Shown: positions 27,821-35,706 of the stretch, one piece after another
Layout: each line of letters opens with the position of its first letter
How positions within the stretch are numbered: position 1 is the stretch's first letter
Origin: Pannonibacter indicus
GTDB lineage: Bacteria; Pseudomonadota; Alphaproteobacteria; Rhizobiales; Stappiaceae
Assembly: GCF_001418225.1 (NCBI RefSeq)
Contig: NZ_LIPT01000001.1
Location: 124,001-188,000, forward strand
Reading direction: 5' to 3'
Length of the DNA: 64,000 nucleotides
Position numbers and translations under genes: made by a program
Notes under the pieces: model-generated
The model's database searches: none
Seen by the model: only the letters and a program-made list of their open reading frames with translations
What the model was told of the DNA's origin: nothing

Positions 27821-28303
27821 ATGAAATTAGACCGGATCGACAAGCGTATTCTCACCCTGCTCCAGCAGGACGGGAGGATGCCAAACGCCGATCTGGCACA
27901 AAAAGTCGGCCTCTCACAATCTGCCTGCCTGCGCCGCGTGCGGGCGCTTGAGGAGTGCGGCATCATCAGCCGCTATGCCGCCCTGCTTGATCAGCGCAAG
28001 CTCGGACGGCGCATGGATGTCTTCGTCGAGATCTCCCTCACGGGCCAGTCCAACGAGGTGCTCCTGGCCTTTGAACAGGCGGTCAGTCAATCGCCCGAGA
28101 TCATGGAATGCTATCTCATGGCGGGTGATGCAGACTATCTGCTCCGGCTTGCGGCGGAGGACCCCAACGACTTCGAGCGGCTGCACCGCGAAACCCTGGC
28201 ACGGCTGCCCGGCGTTTCGCGGATGAAATCCTCCTTCGCCATCCGGCCCATCGTCCGCAAGACCGCCTTTCCACTGGACAGTACCCACCGAAGCACCGGC
28301 TGA
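27821..28303 (+). CDS. Lrp/AsnC-family regulator, likely of ald
   Basis: A 160-residue protein with N-terminal helix-turn-helix (IDKRILTLLQQDGRMPNADLAQKVGLS, key part ADLAQKVGLS) and C-terminal RAM domain (MECYLMAGDADYLLR). The domain set and divergent position next to ald match AldR-like regulators that respond to alanine. GAGG lies 6 bases before the ATG. Confidence 0.92.
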   Translation: MKLDRIDKRILTLLQQDGRMPNADLAQKVGLSQSACLRRVRALEECGIISRYAALLDQRKLGRRMDVFVEISLTGQSNEVLLAFEQAVSQSPEIMECYLMAGDADYLLRLAAEDPNDFERLHRETLARLPGVSRMKSSFAIRPIVRKTAFPLDSTHRSTG

Positions 28304-28381
28304 CCACAGCAAGGTCGACGCCTGTAGCTCCTTCCGCCTATAGTGCGTGCAAACGACGCATCCACGGATCTGGAGCCTTTC

Positions 28382-29263
28382 TTGACTGCCGCAATTACCT
28401 GCCTGCTCGATGGCCGCTTCGCGCTGGCCGAATGTCCCACGTGGGATGAGCGCCGCCAGAAGCTTTTCTTCACCAATATAAAGGGCAAGACCGTTCACGC
28501 TCTCGACTGGCAGAGCCGTGAGCTGGAAACCTGGACCTTCACCAATGAAGTCGGCTCCTTCGCCTTGTGCGAGGATGGGCGGCTGATCGTGGCCGTCTGG
28601 GATCAGGTGATCCTGTTCGATCCGCAAACCGGCGCGCAGCAAACCATCGCCAGCATTGAGGCTGACAATCCGCATACGCGCCTCAACGACGGCAAGGCCG
28701 GGCCGGATGGCGCCTTCTGGGTCGGCACCATGGACAACCGTTCGCCGCGCCAGCCGGTTGCGGGGCTCTACAGGGTGGCTCCCGGCGGCAAGGTGACGCA
28801 GATCCTCGACGGAGTGCATGTCTCCAACGGCCTCGCCTGGTCGCCGGACGGCACGGCCATGTATCACGCCGACAGTTCCCCCGGCTGGGTGGACCGCTGG
28901 CGCTTTGATCCAGCGACCGGCGCCGTGTCGGAGCGCACCCGCTTTGCCCAGCTCACCAACGAGTCGGGCCGCCCGGATGGTGCCACGGTCGATTCTTCGG
29001 GGAATTACTGGAGTGCAGGCGTTTCGGCCGGCGTGCTGAACTGCTTCTCGCCGGCTGGCGCTCTTCTGGCGAAATTCACCCTGCCCGTACCGCGCCCAAC
29101 CATGCCCTGCTTCTGCGGGCCGGAGCTGGCAGACCTCGTCATCACCAGCCTGCGCCCGGATGATGCGGCCAGCATCGAAGCCGCGCCCCAGTCCGGCAGC
29201 CTCTTCCACCTGCGCCCCGGCCTGACGGGCCTGCCCGCTTACAGGTTTGGGGCGAAGGGCTGA
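28382..29263 (+). CDS. SMP-30/gluconolactonase/LRE-family protein
   Basis: A 293-residue six-bladed beta-propeller lactonase-like protein. Metal-site segments are visible: AECPTWDE with the N-terminal Glu, RLNDGKAGPDGAFWVG, VSNGLAWSPDG and the late Asp in SGRPDGATVD. Such enzymes open sugar lactones. The TTG at 28382 is chosen because GGAG lies 6 bases before it; a GTG at 28343 lacks a ribosome-binding site. It could in principle act in sugar-lactone metabolism, but it is not linked to zwf. Confidence 0.88.
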   Translation: MTAAITCLLDGRFALAECPTWDERRQKLFFTNIKGKTVHALDWQSRELETWTFTNEVGSFALCEDGRLIVAVWDQVILFDPQTGAQQTIASIEADNPHTRLNDGKAGPDGAFWVGTMDNRSPRQPVAGLYRVAPGGKVTQILDGVHVSNGLAWSPDGTAMYHADSSPGWVDRWRFDPATGAVSERTRFAQLTNESGRPDGATVDSSGNYWSAGVSAGVLNCFSPAGALLAKFTLPVPRPTMPCFCGPELADLVITSLRPDDAASIEAAPQSGSLFHLRPGLTGLPAYRFGAKG

Positions 29264-29266
29264 AAC

Positions 29267-30055
29267 TCAGCCCTTCGCAGACAGATCCCCCGCGTCCGGC
29301 TTGCGGACGAAGTCCTTGGCCGCCTCGGGGATGTTGCGGCCCCAGGTGGCCTTGAGGCTGTGGTCAACGGCGATGCGCTCGTCAAAGACGAAGCATTCGC
29401 CGGACCACAGGCTGTTCTCTTCCGGCATCTTTTCCAGATAGTTGAGGATGCCGCCATCGAGGTGGAAGACGTCCTCGAAGCCCATGTCCAGCAGCAGTGA
29501 GGTCGCCTTTTCGCAGCGGATGCCGCCGGTGCAGAACATGGCGACCTTCGGCTTGCCTTCCAGCGCCTGCTGTGCCTTCAGCCACTGCGGAAACTCGCGG
29601 AAGGAACGGGTCTTGGGGTTGATTGCGCCCTCGAAGGTGCCGAAGGCGAATTCGTAATCATTGCGGGTGTCGATCACCAGCACGTCCGGGCTGGAAATGA
29701 GGCCGTTCCAGTCCTCCGGCGCCACATAGGAGCCGACCCGCTTGCGCGGATCGACGGTCTCGATCCCCAGAGTGACGATCTCCTTCTTCAGCCGCACCTT
29801 CATGCGCCGGAAGGGTTTGCGCTCGGCCCAGGATTCCTTGTGGGTCAGATCGGCAAGGCGCGGGTCCTGACGGATGACACGGAGCACATGGCGCAGGTTT
29901 TCCTCCGCTCCGGCAATTGTGCCGTTGATCCCTTCGGCCGCCAGCAGCAGGCTGCCGCAGATCTCATTTTTTTCGCACAGCTCCAGCAGCTGGCCGCGCA
30001 GATCGCGGAAATCTTCCAGAGGAACAAACTTGTAAAGAGCGGCGACGAGATACAT
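29267..30055 (-). CDS. trhO: tRNA uridine-34 hydroxylase (rhodanese-like, YceA type)
   Basis: A 262-residue TrhO/YceA protein: N-terminal acylphosphatase-like part ([15 protein letters not shown]) followed by a rhodanese domain with CTGGIRCEK, whose Cys is required for prephenate-independent 5-hydroxylation of U34 in tRNA. It is convergent with the SMP-30 gene with only three bases between stops. Length and motifs are normal. Confidence 0.93.
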   Translation of the reverse strand: MYLVAALYKFVPLEDFRDLRGQLLELCEKNEICGSLLLAAEGINGTIAGAEENLRHVLRVIRQDPRLADLTHKESWAERKPFRRMKVRLKKEIVTLGIETVDPRKRVGSYVAPEDWNGLISSPDVLVIDTRNDYEFAFGTFEGAINPKTRSFREFPQWLKAQQALEGKPKVAMFCTGGIRCEKATSLLLDMGFEDVFHLDGGILNYLEKMPEENSLWSGECFVFDERIAVDHSLKATWGRNIPEAAKDFVRKPDAGDLSAKG

Positions 30056-30144
30056 GCGGTTAACCTGAGTGATCCGGCGCGCATCTGCCGCCGTGCTGTC
30101 TTCTGATCCGCCTTATAAACCCGCCCGGCGCCAAAACGCAAAAG

Positions 30145-30183
30145 GGAGCGCAGCCCTTCCCGCAAGAGAAGGACAGCGCTCCA
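30145..30183 (-). terminator. Terminator closing the reb cluster
   Basis: On the minus strand GGAGCGC-G-CCTT pairs with AAGG-C-GCGCTCC and is followed directly by TTTTGCGTTTT. It sits 33 bp beyond the stop of the last rebB gene. Confidence 0.85.
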
Positions 30184-30215
30184 GTGATCCCGGCTCCTCA
30201 GGTCCGGGAAAGGGC

Positions 30216-30545
30216 TCAGCGGCCGCCGCTGAAAGCGTTCAGAACGGTCAGCAGGCTGGTCAGGTTGTCGGCAACACCGGTCTGGGCCACCTTCTCGGTC
30301 GCACCGGCCGCTGCGGTCGTGTCCAGCGTGTAGATCTGCATGATGCCCTGGTTCGCGGCAGCCTGCGCCAGCGAGTTCTGCTGCTGCTGGGCGGCGACGG
30401 CGTTCTCGAACAGGATTCCGGTCGAATGCACCATCGACTGGTAGAGGGTGCTGATGGCGACAGCCGGAGCTTCGCCGACAACCTTCACGTTCGACTGCGT
30501 GACGGCATCGGTGATCATCGGATTCACGGTGGTAGGATCAGCCAT
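30216..30545 (-). CDS. RebB-family R-body protein (copy A)
   Basis: A 109-residue, cysteine-free protein without signal peptide. It carries the RebB core: ITDAVTQSNVKVVGEAPAVA, then LYQSMVHSTGILFENAVAAQQQQ, then a C-terminal tail with KVAQTGVADNLTSLL. RebB proteins polymerise into R-bodies, insoluble protein ribbons that roll into a cylinder and can unroll on a pH change. The ATG at 30545 has GAAGGAG 8 bases upstream. It is the last gene of the cluster and is very similar to copies C and D over full length. Confidence 0.92.
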   Translation of the reverse strand: MADPTTVNPMITDAVTQSNVKVVGEAPAVAISTLYQSMVHSTGILFENAVAAQQQQNSLAQAAANQGIMQIYTLDTTAAAGATEKVAQTGVADNLTSLLTVLNAFSGGR

Positions 30546-30641
30546 GTAATTCACTCCTTCAAGCAGGCCTTCGAAGCTTCAGGCCCGTTACACCCCTTAG
30601 GACGCCATCCCGCCGCCGGTGTGAGGCAGACCGGGTTCTTT

Positions 30642-31019
30642 TCAATCAGAGACTGTGGATGCCGTGAGCATTTTCTCCCGGCGCCGCTCTAAAGATCCGC
30701 CTTTGAAGCTTTGGAGCACTGTCAGCAGGTTGAGCTGCGGGTCCGGCACGCCGCTCTGCGGCGCGATCAGGACGGGGCTGAAGCCGATCGGCACCTGATA
30801 GAGGCTTCCGGAAGCATCTCCTCCCGATCTGGCAGCCCGTTCCAGAGCCCTCAAGTTCTCTTGCGCGCTGCGGGCGTTCTCAAAAAGCAAGCCAGTCGAG
30901 TGATGGGTGGATACATGGAGCAGATTGCGCAGGGATCCAGGATGCCCGGGCAGGGGCTGGGCGGTGTTGCCTGCCTCCCAGGCGGAAATATCAGGCCCAT
31001 CCGCTTCAGCACCCTCCAT
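30642..31019 (-). CDS. Divergent RebB-like protein
   Basis: A 125-residue protein. The segment NLLHVSTHHSTGLLFENARS (about residues 32-52) matches LYQSMVHSTGILFENAVA of the neighbouring RebB proteins, and QLNLLTVLQSFKGG near the end matches their NLTSLLTVL tail. The first RebB motif (ITDAVTQ...) is missing, and the N-terminus is acidic and unrelated. It ends in a charged tail (LERRREK). GGGGAGAGG precedes the ATG. It may be a capping or modulating subunit; that is inference. Confidence 0.72.
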   Translation of the reverse strand: MEGAEADGPDISAWEAGNTAQPLPGHPGSLRNLLHVSTHHSTGLLFENARSAQENLRALERAARSGGDASGSLYQVPIGFSPVLIAPQSGVPDPQLNLLTVLQSFKGGSLERRREKMLTASTVSD

Positions 31020-31120
31020 CTGCCTCTCCCCGATAACCTCACGGCCAACAGAGGTTCAGAGTATCCCCGCTCCACCGCGTTTCAAGCGACGGCTGCGTGC
31101 AGCCGGGATGCAAAGCAAGG

Positions 31121-31139
31121 GCCGGCATGAAGCCGGCCG
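31121..31139 (-). terminator. Intercistronic hairpin after rebB copy C
   Basis: GGCCGGC / GCCGGCC with a 5-base loop (TTCAT on the minus strand), followed by CTTGCTTT. The same hairpin sequence occurs after copy D at 31639. Confidence 0.65.
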
Positions 31140-31185
31140 GAGTTTTGGCAGACGCCGGCAACAGCGCCAGCGGGAGGCTGCCCGA

Positions 31186-31518
31186 TCAGCGGCCGGTCCC
31201 GCCCAGCGCGCCGAGAATGGTCAAGAGGCTGGTGAGATTGTCGGATACGCCCGTCTGCGCCACCTTTTCCGTAGCCCCCGCCGCAGCCGTGGAATTGACG
31301 GAATAGATCTGCATGATGCCCTGGTTGGCTGCCGCCTGGGACAGGGTGTACTGCTGCTGCTGGGCGGCAACCGCATTCTCGAACAGGATGCCGAGCGAAT
31401 GGGCCTGCGACTGGTACAGCGTGCTGAGCGCCACGGCAGGTGCATCGCCAACGACCTGCACGTTGGACTGGGTTACCGCATCGGTGATCATCGGGCTCAC
31501 GGTGGTGGGATCGGCCAT
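31186..31518 (-). CDS. RebB-family R-body protein (copy C)
   Basis: A 110-residue paralogue of copies A and D: ITDAVTQSNVQVVGDAPAVA, LYQSQAHSLGILFENAVAAQQQQ and TAAAGATEKVAQTGVSDNLTSLL. No cysteine, no signal peptide. AAGGAG lies 9 bases before the ATG. Its 5' flank resembles that of copy A (both carry an AGGACG-CA-TCCC stretch), pointing to duplication of gene plus leader. Confidence 0.92.
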   Translation of the reverse strand: MADPTTVSPMITDAVTQSNVQVVGDAPAVALSTLYQSQAHSLGILFENAVAAQQQQYTLSQAAANQGIMQIYSVNSTAAAGATEKVAQTGVSDNLTSLLTILGALGGTGR

Positions 31519-31638
31519 CTCTTTTTACTCCTTGAGGCGGGCCAGCACCGCATGCGGCCCTTCACATCTCATAGGACGTCAATCCCAGACTCCCGTGAGG
31601 GAGCGTGCCGGCATTTCGCAGGTCCGCACATGACAAAA

Positions 31639-31659
31639 GGGCCGGCATGAAGCCGGCCC
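31639..31659 (-). terminator. Intercistronic terminator after rebB copy D
   Basis: On the minus strand GGGCCGGC / GCCGGCCC (8 bp) with loop TTCAT is followed by TTTTGTC. It could cut read-through and set subunit ratios within the cluster. Confidence 0.75.
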
Positions 31660-31691
31660 CAATCTGGTCTGTGCGTCCCTGCGGTCTGCGG

Positions 31692-32012
31692 TCAGCTGAA
31701 GGACTGCAGCACCGTCAGAAGGCTGGTCAGATTGTCGGACACGCCCGTCTGGGCCACCTTCTCGGAAGCACCGGCAGCGGCCGTCGTGTCGACGGAATAG
31801 ATCTGCATGATGCCCTGGTTGGTCGCGGCCTGGGCCAGCGAGTTCTGCTGCTGCTGGGCGGCGACCGCATTCTGGAACATGATGCCGGTCGAGTGGGACA
31901 TGGACTGATAGAGCGTGCTCAGCGCGATCGCCGGCGACTCGGCAACAACCTTGACGTTGGACTGGGTCACGGCATCAGTGATCATCGGGCTCACGGTAGT
32001 GGGTGCGGCCAT
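31692..32012 (-). CDS. RebB-family R-body protein (copy D)
   Basis: A 106-residue paralogue: ITDAVTQSNVKVVAESPAIA, LYQSMSHSTGIMFQNAVAAQQQQ and EKVAQTGVSDNLTSLLTVL. Two ATGs lie 6 bases apart; AAGGAG abuts the first (32018) and is 6 bases from the second (32012), so 32012 is chosen. It lies after a 180-bp AT-rich gap with a terminator, so it may have its own promoter. Confidence 0.92.
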   Translation of the reverse strand: MAAPTTVSPMITDAVTQSNVKVVAESPAIALSTLYQSMSHSTGIMFQNAVAAQQQQNSLAQAATNQGIMQIYSVDTTAAAGASEKVAQTGVSDNLTSLLTVLQSFS

Positions 32013-32139
32013 ATTCATCTCCTTTATCTGCGGCGTGGCCGGTATCAGCCAATCACCTGCACAAGAAAAGACGCCAACCGCCACCCCGCGTGACAGATTT
32101 CATTAAATTAAAGAACACACGTGAAATATAAAGCGCAAA

Positions 32140-32164
32140 GCCTCCGCGTTTTCATCGCGAAGGC
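32140..32164 (-). terminator. Hairpin between the repeat protein gene and rebB copy D
   Basis: GCCT-CGCG pairs with CGCG-AGGC (one mismatch, 7-base loop); on the minus strand it is followed by TTTGCGCTTTATATTT. Confidence 0.55.
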
Positions 32165-32192
32165 GTAAGTTTTTCATGATGCTCAGCTTCAA

Positions 32193-33101
32193 TCAGCGCG
32201 ATGAGCCGGTGAGATGCTTCTTCATCTGTTCGATCTGATACTGAAGCCCCTGCCGCACGATCGGGTTCGACAGTCCGGCCTTCTGGGCCGCCAGATTGTG
32301 GCCGATCTGCTCCATGACGCTCAGGGCCTTCACCGCATCCTGCGGCAGCTTCACCAGTTCCTCGTTGTTGGCGAGCAGCTTGGCCAGCGTCTCCTGCTCC
32401 CCCTGGATCGAACTGGAAAGGTTTTTCGCCGCGTCACGGGCACTGCTCAGCACCTTGACCGCAACTGCCAGCCCCTCTTCATAAGCCTGATCTGCGGCTT
32501 TCTTGCGCTGTCCGGCCTCAATACCGGCCGCCAGCACTTTCGGCAGGGCCTGGGTCACCTGGGCGTAGCCCGACTGCAGGGCTGCGACCTTCAGATGCTC
32601 GATGAGCAGCTGGCGCAGCAGCTGCGCCCCTGTGGCGGCCCCTCCGGCGCCGGCGTCCTTGCCACCTCCACCGCTGCCGGCAAGATCGCGGAAGAACTCG
32701 CCGGTGGCGGCAGCGGAAGACTGATCCGCCGCACCGGCACCGGCACCGGCACCGGCCTCATCCTCTCCGCGCCCCGCACCACGGCCTTCGCCCCGCCCGG
32801 CGTCACGCCCTCCCCCCCGGACACTTCCGGCGCTGGCAGCGGCGGTAGAAGAGGGTTGAGCCGCCGGTGCCGTCATCACCGGAACCGCGATTTCAGGTAC
32901 GGGAACTTCGGGCACTGGCATTTCGGGCACCGGCACTTCGGGCACCGGCACTTCGGGCACTGGTACCTTCGGCACATCAACCTGCAGCGCCGGAACAGCC
33001 GGAATCTCTCCAGCACTCTGCGCCGGGGGCTGGGCAGCGGCCTGCGCGGACGCCGTTTCAGCCTTGGGCTCAACTCCGGTACCGGTCTCTACGTCCGTCA
33101 T
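32193..33101 (-). CDS. R-body-locus protein with VPEVP tandem repeats, RG-rich linker and helical C-terminus
   Basis: A 302-residue protein I do not recognise. Residues 1-42 are Ala/Gln/Pro rich; 43-74 hold about six VPEVP-type pentapeptides; 94-112 are Gly/Arg rich (GRGEGRGAGRGE); 113-130 Ala/Gly rich; 158-298 look alpha-helical (LLRQLLIEHLKVAAL, and later SIQGEQETLAKLLANNEELVKL). No signal peptide, membrane segment or cysteine. AAGGAGA precedes the ATG. It overlaps the upstream gene by 32 bp. A stiff spacer joined to a helical oligomerisation domain suggests a scaffold, anchor or chaperone for R-body assembly; this is inference. Confidence 0.8.
   Translation of the reverse strand: MTDVETGTGVEPKAETASAQAAAQPPAQSAGEIPAVPALQVDVPKVPVPEVPVPEVPVPEMPVPEVPVPEIAVPVMTAPAAQPSSTAAASAGSVRGGGRDAGRGEGRGAGRGEDEAGAGAGAGAADQSSAAATGEFFRDLAGSGGGGKDAGAGGAATGAQLLRQLLIEHLKVAALQSGYAQVTQALPKVLAAGIEAGQRKKAADQAYEEGLAVAVKVLSSARDAAKNLSSSIQGEQETLAKLLANNEELVKLPQDAVKALSVMEQIGHNLAAQKAGLSNPIVRQGLQYQIEQMKKHLTGSSR
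32880..32975 (-). repeat. 15-bp in-frame tandem repeat encoding VPEVP units
   Basis: A roughly 96-bp run of about six 15-bp units (GGCACTTCGGGCACC on the plus strand with a few changes) within the 302-residue gene. In-frame copy-number change would alter spacer length without breaking the protein. Confidence 0.85.
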
Positions 33102-33498
33102 TTTCGCTCTCCTTAAGGGTCTTGGCCGAACGGCTGGTGCTGCGCATGGACTGGCTGATTAAGGCAAGCGCATCGCGCATCAGGCTGTCGGAACTGCTGT
33201 CCGGGACCGGAGGACAGCATGAAGCTGCCCCTGCCCCATCCGCTTCGAACACGGCCGCCATCTCGCAGGTGGTGACGGCTGTCACCTCTCCGCTGCTGGA
33301 CAGCTGCAACAACTCACCCGCCTGCCCCAGCGCGGTGCGTGCCCAGGACAGCTGCGTGATGACCTGAGGATAGACGTTGAAGAGCCTGCTCTCTCCCGGC
33401 GCACCGCAGGTCTGGCCGATTTCCTCGGCCCAGTTTTCAAGAAAGCACTGGATCAGAACATCCAGATCGCGGCACAAGCCATCCGTACTCAGTTCCAT
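33070..33498 (-). CDS. Six-cysteine protein of the R-body locus, unknown function
   Basis: A 142-residue protein of no recognised family. It begins MELSTDGLCRDLDVLIQCFLE and carries six cysteines, including an adjacent pair in SCCPPVP, while the Reb-type neighbours have none. No signal peptide. The C-terminal 20 residues are charged and polar. The ATG at 33498 has GGAAGG upstream. The 3' end overlaps the next gene by 32 bp, which supports co-translation with it. Confidence 0.72.
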   Translation of the reverse strand: MELSTDGLCRDLDVLIQCFLENWAEEIGQTCGAPGESRLFNVYPQVITQLSWARTALGQAGELLQLSSSGEVTAVTTCEMAAVFEADGAGAASCCPPVPDSSSDSLMRDALALISQSMRSTSRSAKTLKESENDGRRDRYRS

Positions 33499-33587
33499 GA
33501 CACACCTTCCCAACGGCCGGAGCCGATCCAGCCTCTGCGGCACGCTTGCCGTGCCTGTTCTTCAGGATTTCATCAGCCCGCGGCCCC

Positions 33588-34547
33588 TCAGGACACGGCC
33601 GTCTTCAGATCACCGATCACCGTGGAGGCCGAGGTTCCGGCGGTGGTGCTGACACTGCCATAGACAGCGACGGCGGCCTGCACCATGGCCTGGATTTCTG
33701 CCATCAGCGGCACGGCGATCAACTCGCCCGCAGGCCCCTGCGCCGCCTTCTTGATGGCCACCGCCTGCCCGGCCACCGCAATCTGCATGATGGCGTTCAT
33801 GTAGCTCTCGGCATCCTGCACCGCGATGGCGGTCGTCTGGCCGACGCTCATCTCCGGCGGCGTGATGACCATGGCGGGCGCATTCGCCAGATTCTGATAG
33901 TTGGTGAAGTTCACCGCCTGCACGATCTGCTTGTTCAGCGCCGAAGTGTCAGGCGGTGTCGCGCCCACCGGGGCAGTCGGATCTCCAGGCATTCTCTTCT
34001 CCTTTGACAGGTCTTTCTCAAGCTGCGGGGCAAAGGCCGCCTCAAGGTTTACCGGCCTGCCGTTGACGGGGCGCCCGTTCACCGGACGCAAGGTCTGGGA
34101 CGAGGGCGGGGTCGAAGTCTGGGGCGTAACACCCGCCCGCCACGACGGGCTCGTGTTAACGTTAACGAAGCCCGGCGAACCTTCACCGGCATTTCTGGCC
34201 GCCCGCCCCCCTGCCGGAGCAGGCCGCGAAACACCCGGAGCCCCCGGCTCAGGCGCCGTCTCAGACGTCCTTGCGGACAGGCGGGAAGCCGGTTTCGCCG
34301 TGGCCGGAGCTGTGGCTGGCGCATGTCCGGTCACCGAAGGCTTTGCCTCAACGGGCACCGCTCTGCCTTGCAGGCTGATCTCCGGCGTATCCGGCTGCCC
34401 CTTCCCGCCTGCCACCGGCTTTCCGCCGTGGATCCAGTCGGACAGCCAGCCATCCCGCCAGGCTCTTTGCTTGCCCCTCCCCTCCGCTCCGCTCACGGCG
34501 GCGGAGACAGACTGGCGCAGGCGGTGCAGAAACGTTTTCGTGGCCAT
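33588..34547 (-). CDS. Long R-body-locus protein with C-terminal RebB-like domain
   Basis: A 319-residue protein. Residues 1-185 are Pro/Ala/Gly rich with an RPVNG-type repeat at 154-166. From residue 204 the sequence LNKQIVQAVNFTNYQNLANAPA aligns without gaps to VNSQITDAVTQTNVKVVAEAPS of the short RebB next door, 14 identities over 44 positions. A second start at M186 (base 33992) has AAGGAG 6 bases upstream, so a 134-residue form with only the Reb-like domain may also be made. The long start at 34547 has GAGGGAG 7 bases upstream. Confidence 0.78.
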   Translation of the reverse strand: MATKTFLHRLRQSVSAAVSGAEGRGKQRAWRDGWLSDWIHGGKPVAGGKGQPDTPEISLQGRAVPVEAKPSVTGHAPATAPATAKPASRLSARTSETAPEPGAPGVSRPAPAGGRAARNAGEGSPGFVNVNTSPSWRAGVTPQTSTPPSSQTLRPVNGRPVNGRPVNLEAAFAPQLEKDLSKEKRMPGDPTAPVGATPPDTSALNKQIVQAVNFTNYQNLANAPAMVITPPEMSVGQTTAIAVQDAESYMNAIMQIAVAGQAVAIKKAAQGPAGELIAVPLMAEIQAMVQAAVAVYGSVSTTAGTSASTVIGDLKTAVS

Positions 34548-34636
34548 GGCACAGCTCCCTCATCGCGCCCCGGCCGGACCGGAGCACCTGTGAGCACCTA
34601 GGGACGGACTGGAGAGAAGCTCCCGCTGCCCTTGCG

Positions 34637-34864
34637 CTACTGGCCCACTTCCATGATCAGCTGCACCGCCTTGGAGACGACCGCCGTCATGACCTGGTTG
34701 AGCGCCTGCTGGCTGTGAACCGCATTCTGGATCGACAGGCCCGTCGCATGGCTGCTGACCTGATAGAGGCTCGCGATGGCCTGGGACGGCGCTTCGGCCA
34801 CCACCTTCACATTGGTCTGGGTGACCGCATCGGTGATCTGGGAATTTACAAGCTGATCGGCCAT
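34637..34864 (-). CDS. Short RebB-family R-body protein
   Basis: A 75-residue RebB protein: VNSQITDAVTQTNVKVVAEA, SLYQVSSHATGLSIQNAVHSQQ, then a hydrophobic end KAVQLIMEVGQ. It lacks the QQQQ run and the NLTSLL tail of copies A, C and D, and its length fits the minimal RebB core. AGGAA lies before the ATG. It is the second gene of the cluster, directly after the sigma factor. Confidence 0.9.
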   Translation of the reverse strand: MADQLVNSQITDAVTQTNVKVVAEAPSQAIASLYQVSSHATGLSIQNAVHSQQALNQVMTAVVSKAVQLIMEVGQ

Positions 34865-34912
34865 TTCCTGTTCCTGTTCGGTTTGCGATGACCCGACATA
34901 AATCTGGACGCG

Positions 34913-35524
34913 TCAGGCTTTCGTCCGTGAGGGCCGCGAGGGGGCGGTTTTTGTGGCCCGCTCTTGCGGCTGGTTCCAGTGCTCCTGCCCGGTTTCGCCA
35001 AGGGCCGCCCTCAGCGTCTGGCGCAGGGTCTGCACGCGCTTGCGCGCCAGCGCCTCGGAAATGCCCAGCACATCGGCGATGTCCCGGTAGCTCTGCTCCT
35101 CGCAGAAGCGCAGCTCGAAGATCCGCCGGTGCTCTGCGGACAGGGAATTCATGACCGCCATCACCCGGCGCAGGATTTCCTGCTGCCAGAGCAGGTGCTC
35201 CTGCGAGGGGCGCACATCCGCAAAACCCGTGTCGTTGTCCTCATAGATGTCAGCCGAGAAATCCCGCACCTGACGTTCCGAGTTCTTGCGGCGCAACCTG
35301 CTGATGTACTCGTTCTTGAGCGCAAAGAGCAGGAAGGCACGCGGTTCACGGATATGCGTCTCTGCACGCTCCACGTGTGAAATCGCCTTGATCAGGGTGG
35401 AGGACAGCAGATCCTCCGCCTCCTCCCTGTCCCCTTTCGTCAGGCGCAACGCCCGGCGCCGCAGCACAGGCGCGTCATCGATCCAGCTGGTCCATAATCC
35501 GTTTGCAGGCAAAACACTCGTCAT
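34913..35524 (-). CDS. ECF-like RNA polymerase sigma factor at the head of the reb cluster
   Basis: A 203-residue sigma-70-family protein: region 2 at about residues 20-80 (RALRLTKGDREEAEDLLSS, FALKNEYISRLRRKN) and region 4 at about 125-175 (LSAEHRRIFELRFCEEQSYR, DIADVLGISEALARKRVQTL). Region 3 is absent, as in ECF factors. The tail is basic and Ser/Thr/Pro rich. I choose ATG 35524 with GGGA upstream; the frame is open to 35647 but without a ribosome-binding site. It is first in the cluster on the same strand, so it probably controls reb transcription. No anti-sigma gene is recognised. Confidence 0.85.
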   Translation of the reverse strand: MTSVLPANGLWTSWIDDAPVLRRRALRLTKGDREEAEDLLSSTLIKAISHVERAETHIREPRAFLLFALKNEYISRLRRKNSERQVRDFSADIYEDNDTGFADVRPSQEHLLWQQEILRRVMAVMNSLSAEHRRIFELRFCEEQSYRDIADVLGISEALARKRVQTLRQTLRAALGETGQEHWNQPQERATKTAPSRPSRTKA

Positions 35525-35688
35525 TGCGCGATTCCCGGTTTCAACCATGAAAGTCTTCGACGCAGACCCTCTCACCCCATGGGCTTGTCTGGATAGACGC
35601 AGAAGAAATTCCTTCGTGACAACCTTAGCTGGATTTTTTATAGCCACAAAATAATAATTTAATACTTAATTAACCACGATATTTTTGC

Positions 35689-35706
35689 ATATTAAGGATT
35701 TAATAT
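35689..35706. promoter_or_regulatory. AT-rich inverted repeat upstream of the reb cluster
   Basis: ATATTAA-GGAT-TTAATAT, a 7-bp perfect inverted repeat 165 bp before the sigma-factor start. It lies in an AT-rich island (about 35630-35710) that contrasts with the GC-rich surroundings, and a TTAATACTTAATTAA stretch lies next to it. A repressor or activator site is plausible. Confidence 0.45.

Noticed and set aside
32880-32975. CRISPR-like array
   Set aside because: The repeats are 15 bp, directly adjacent and in frame, so they encode a peptide repeat and have no spacers.
30216-35524. Secretion- or toxin-type operon
   Set aside because: No signal peptides, membrane segments or toxin domains are present; the RebB core motif explains most genes better.
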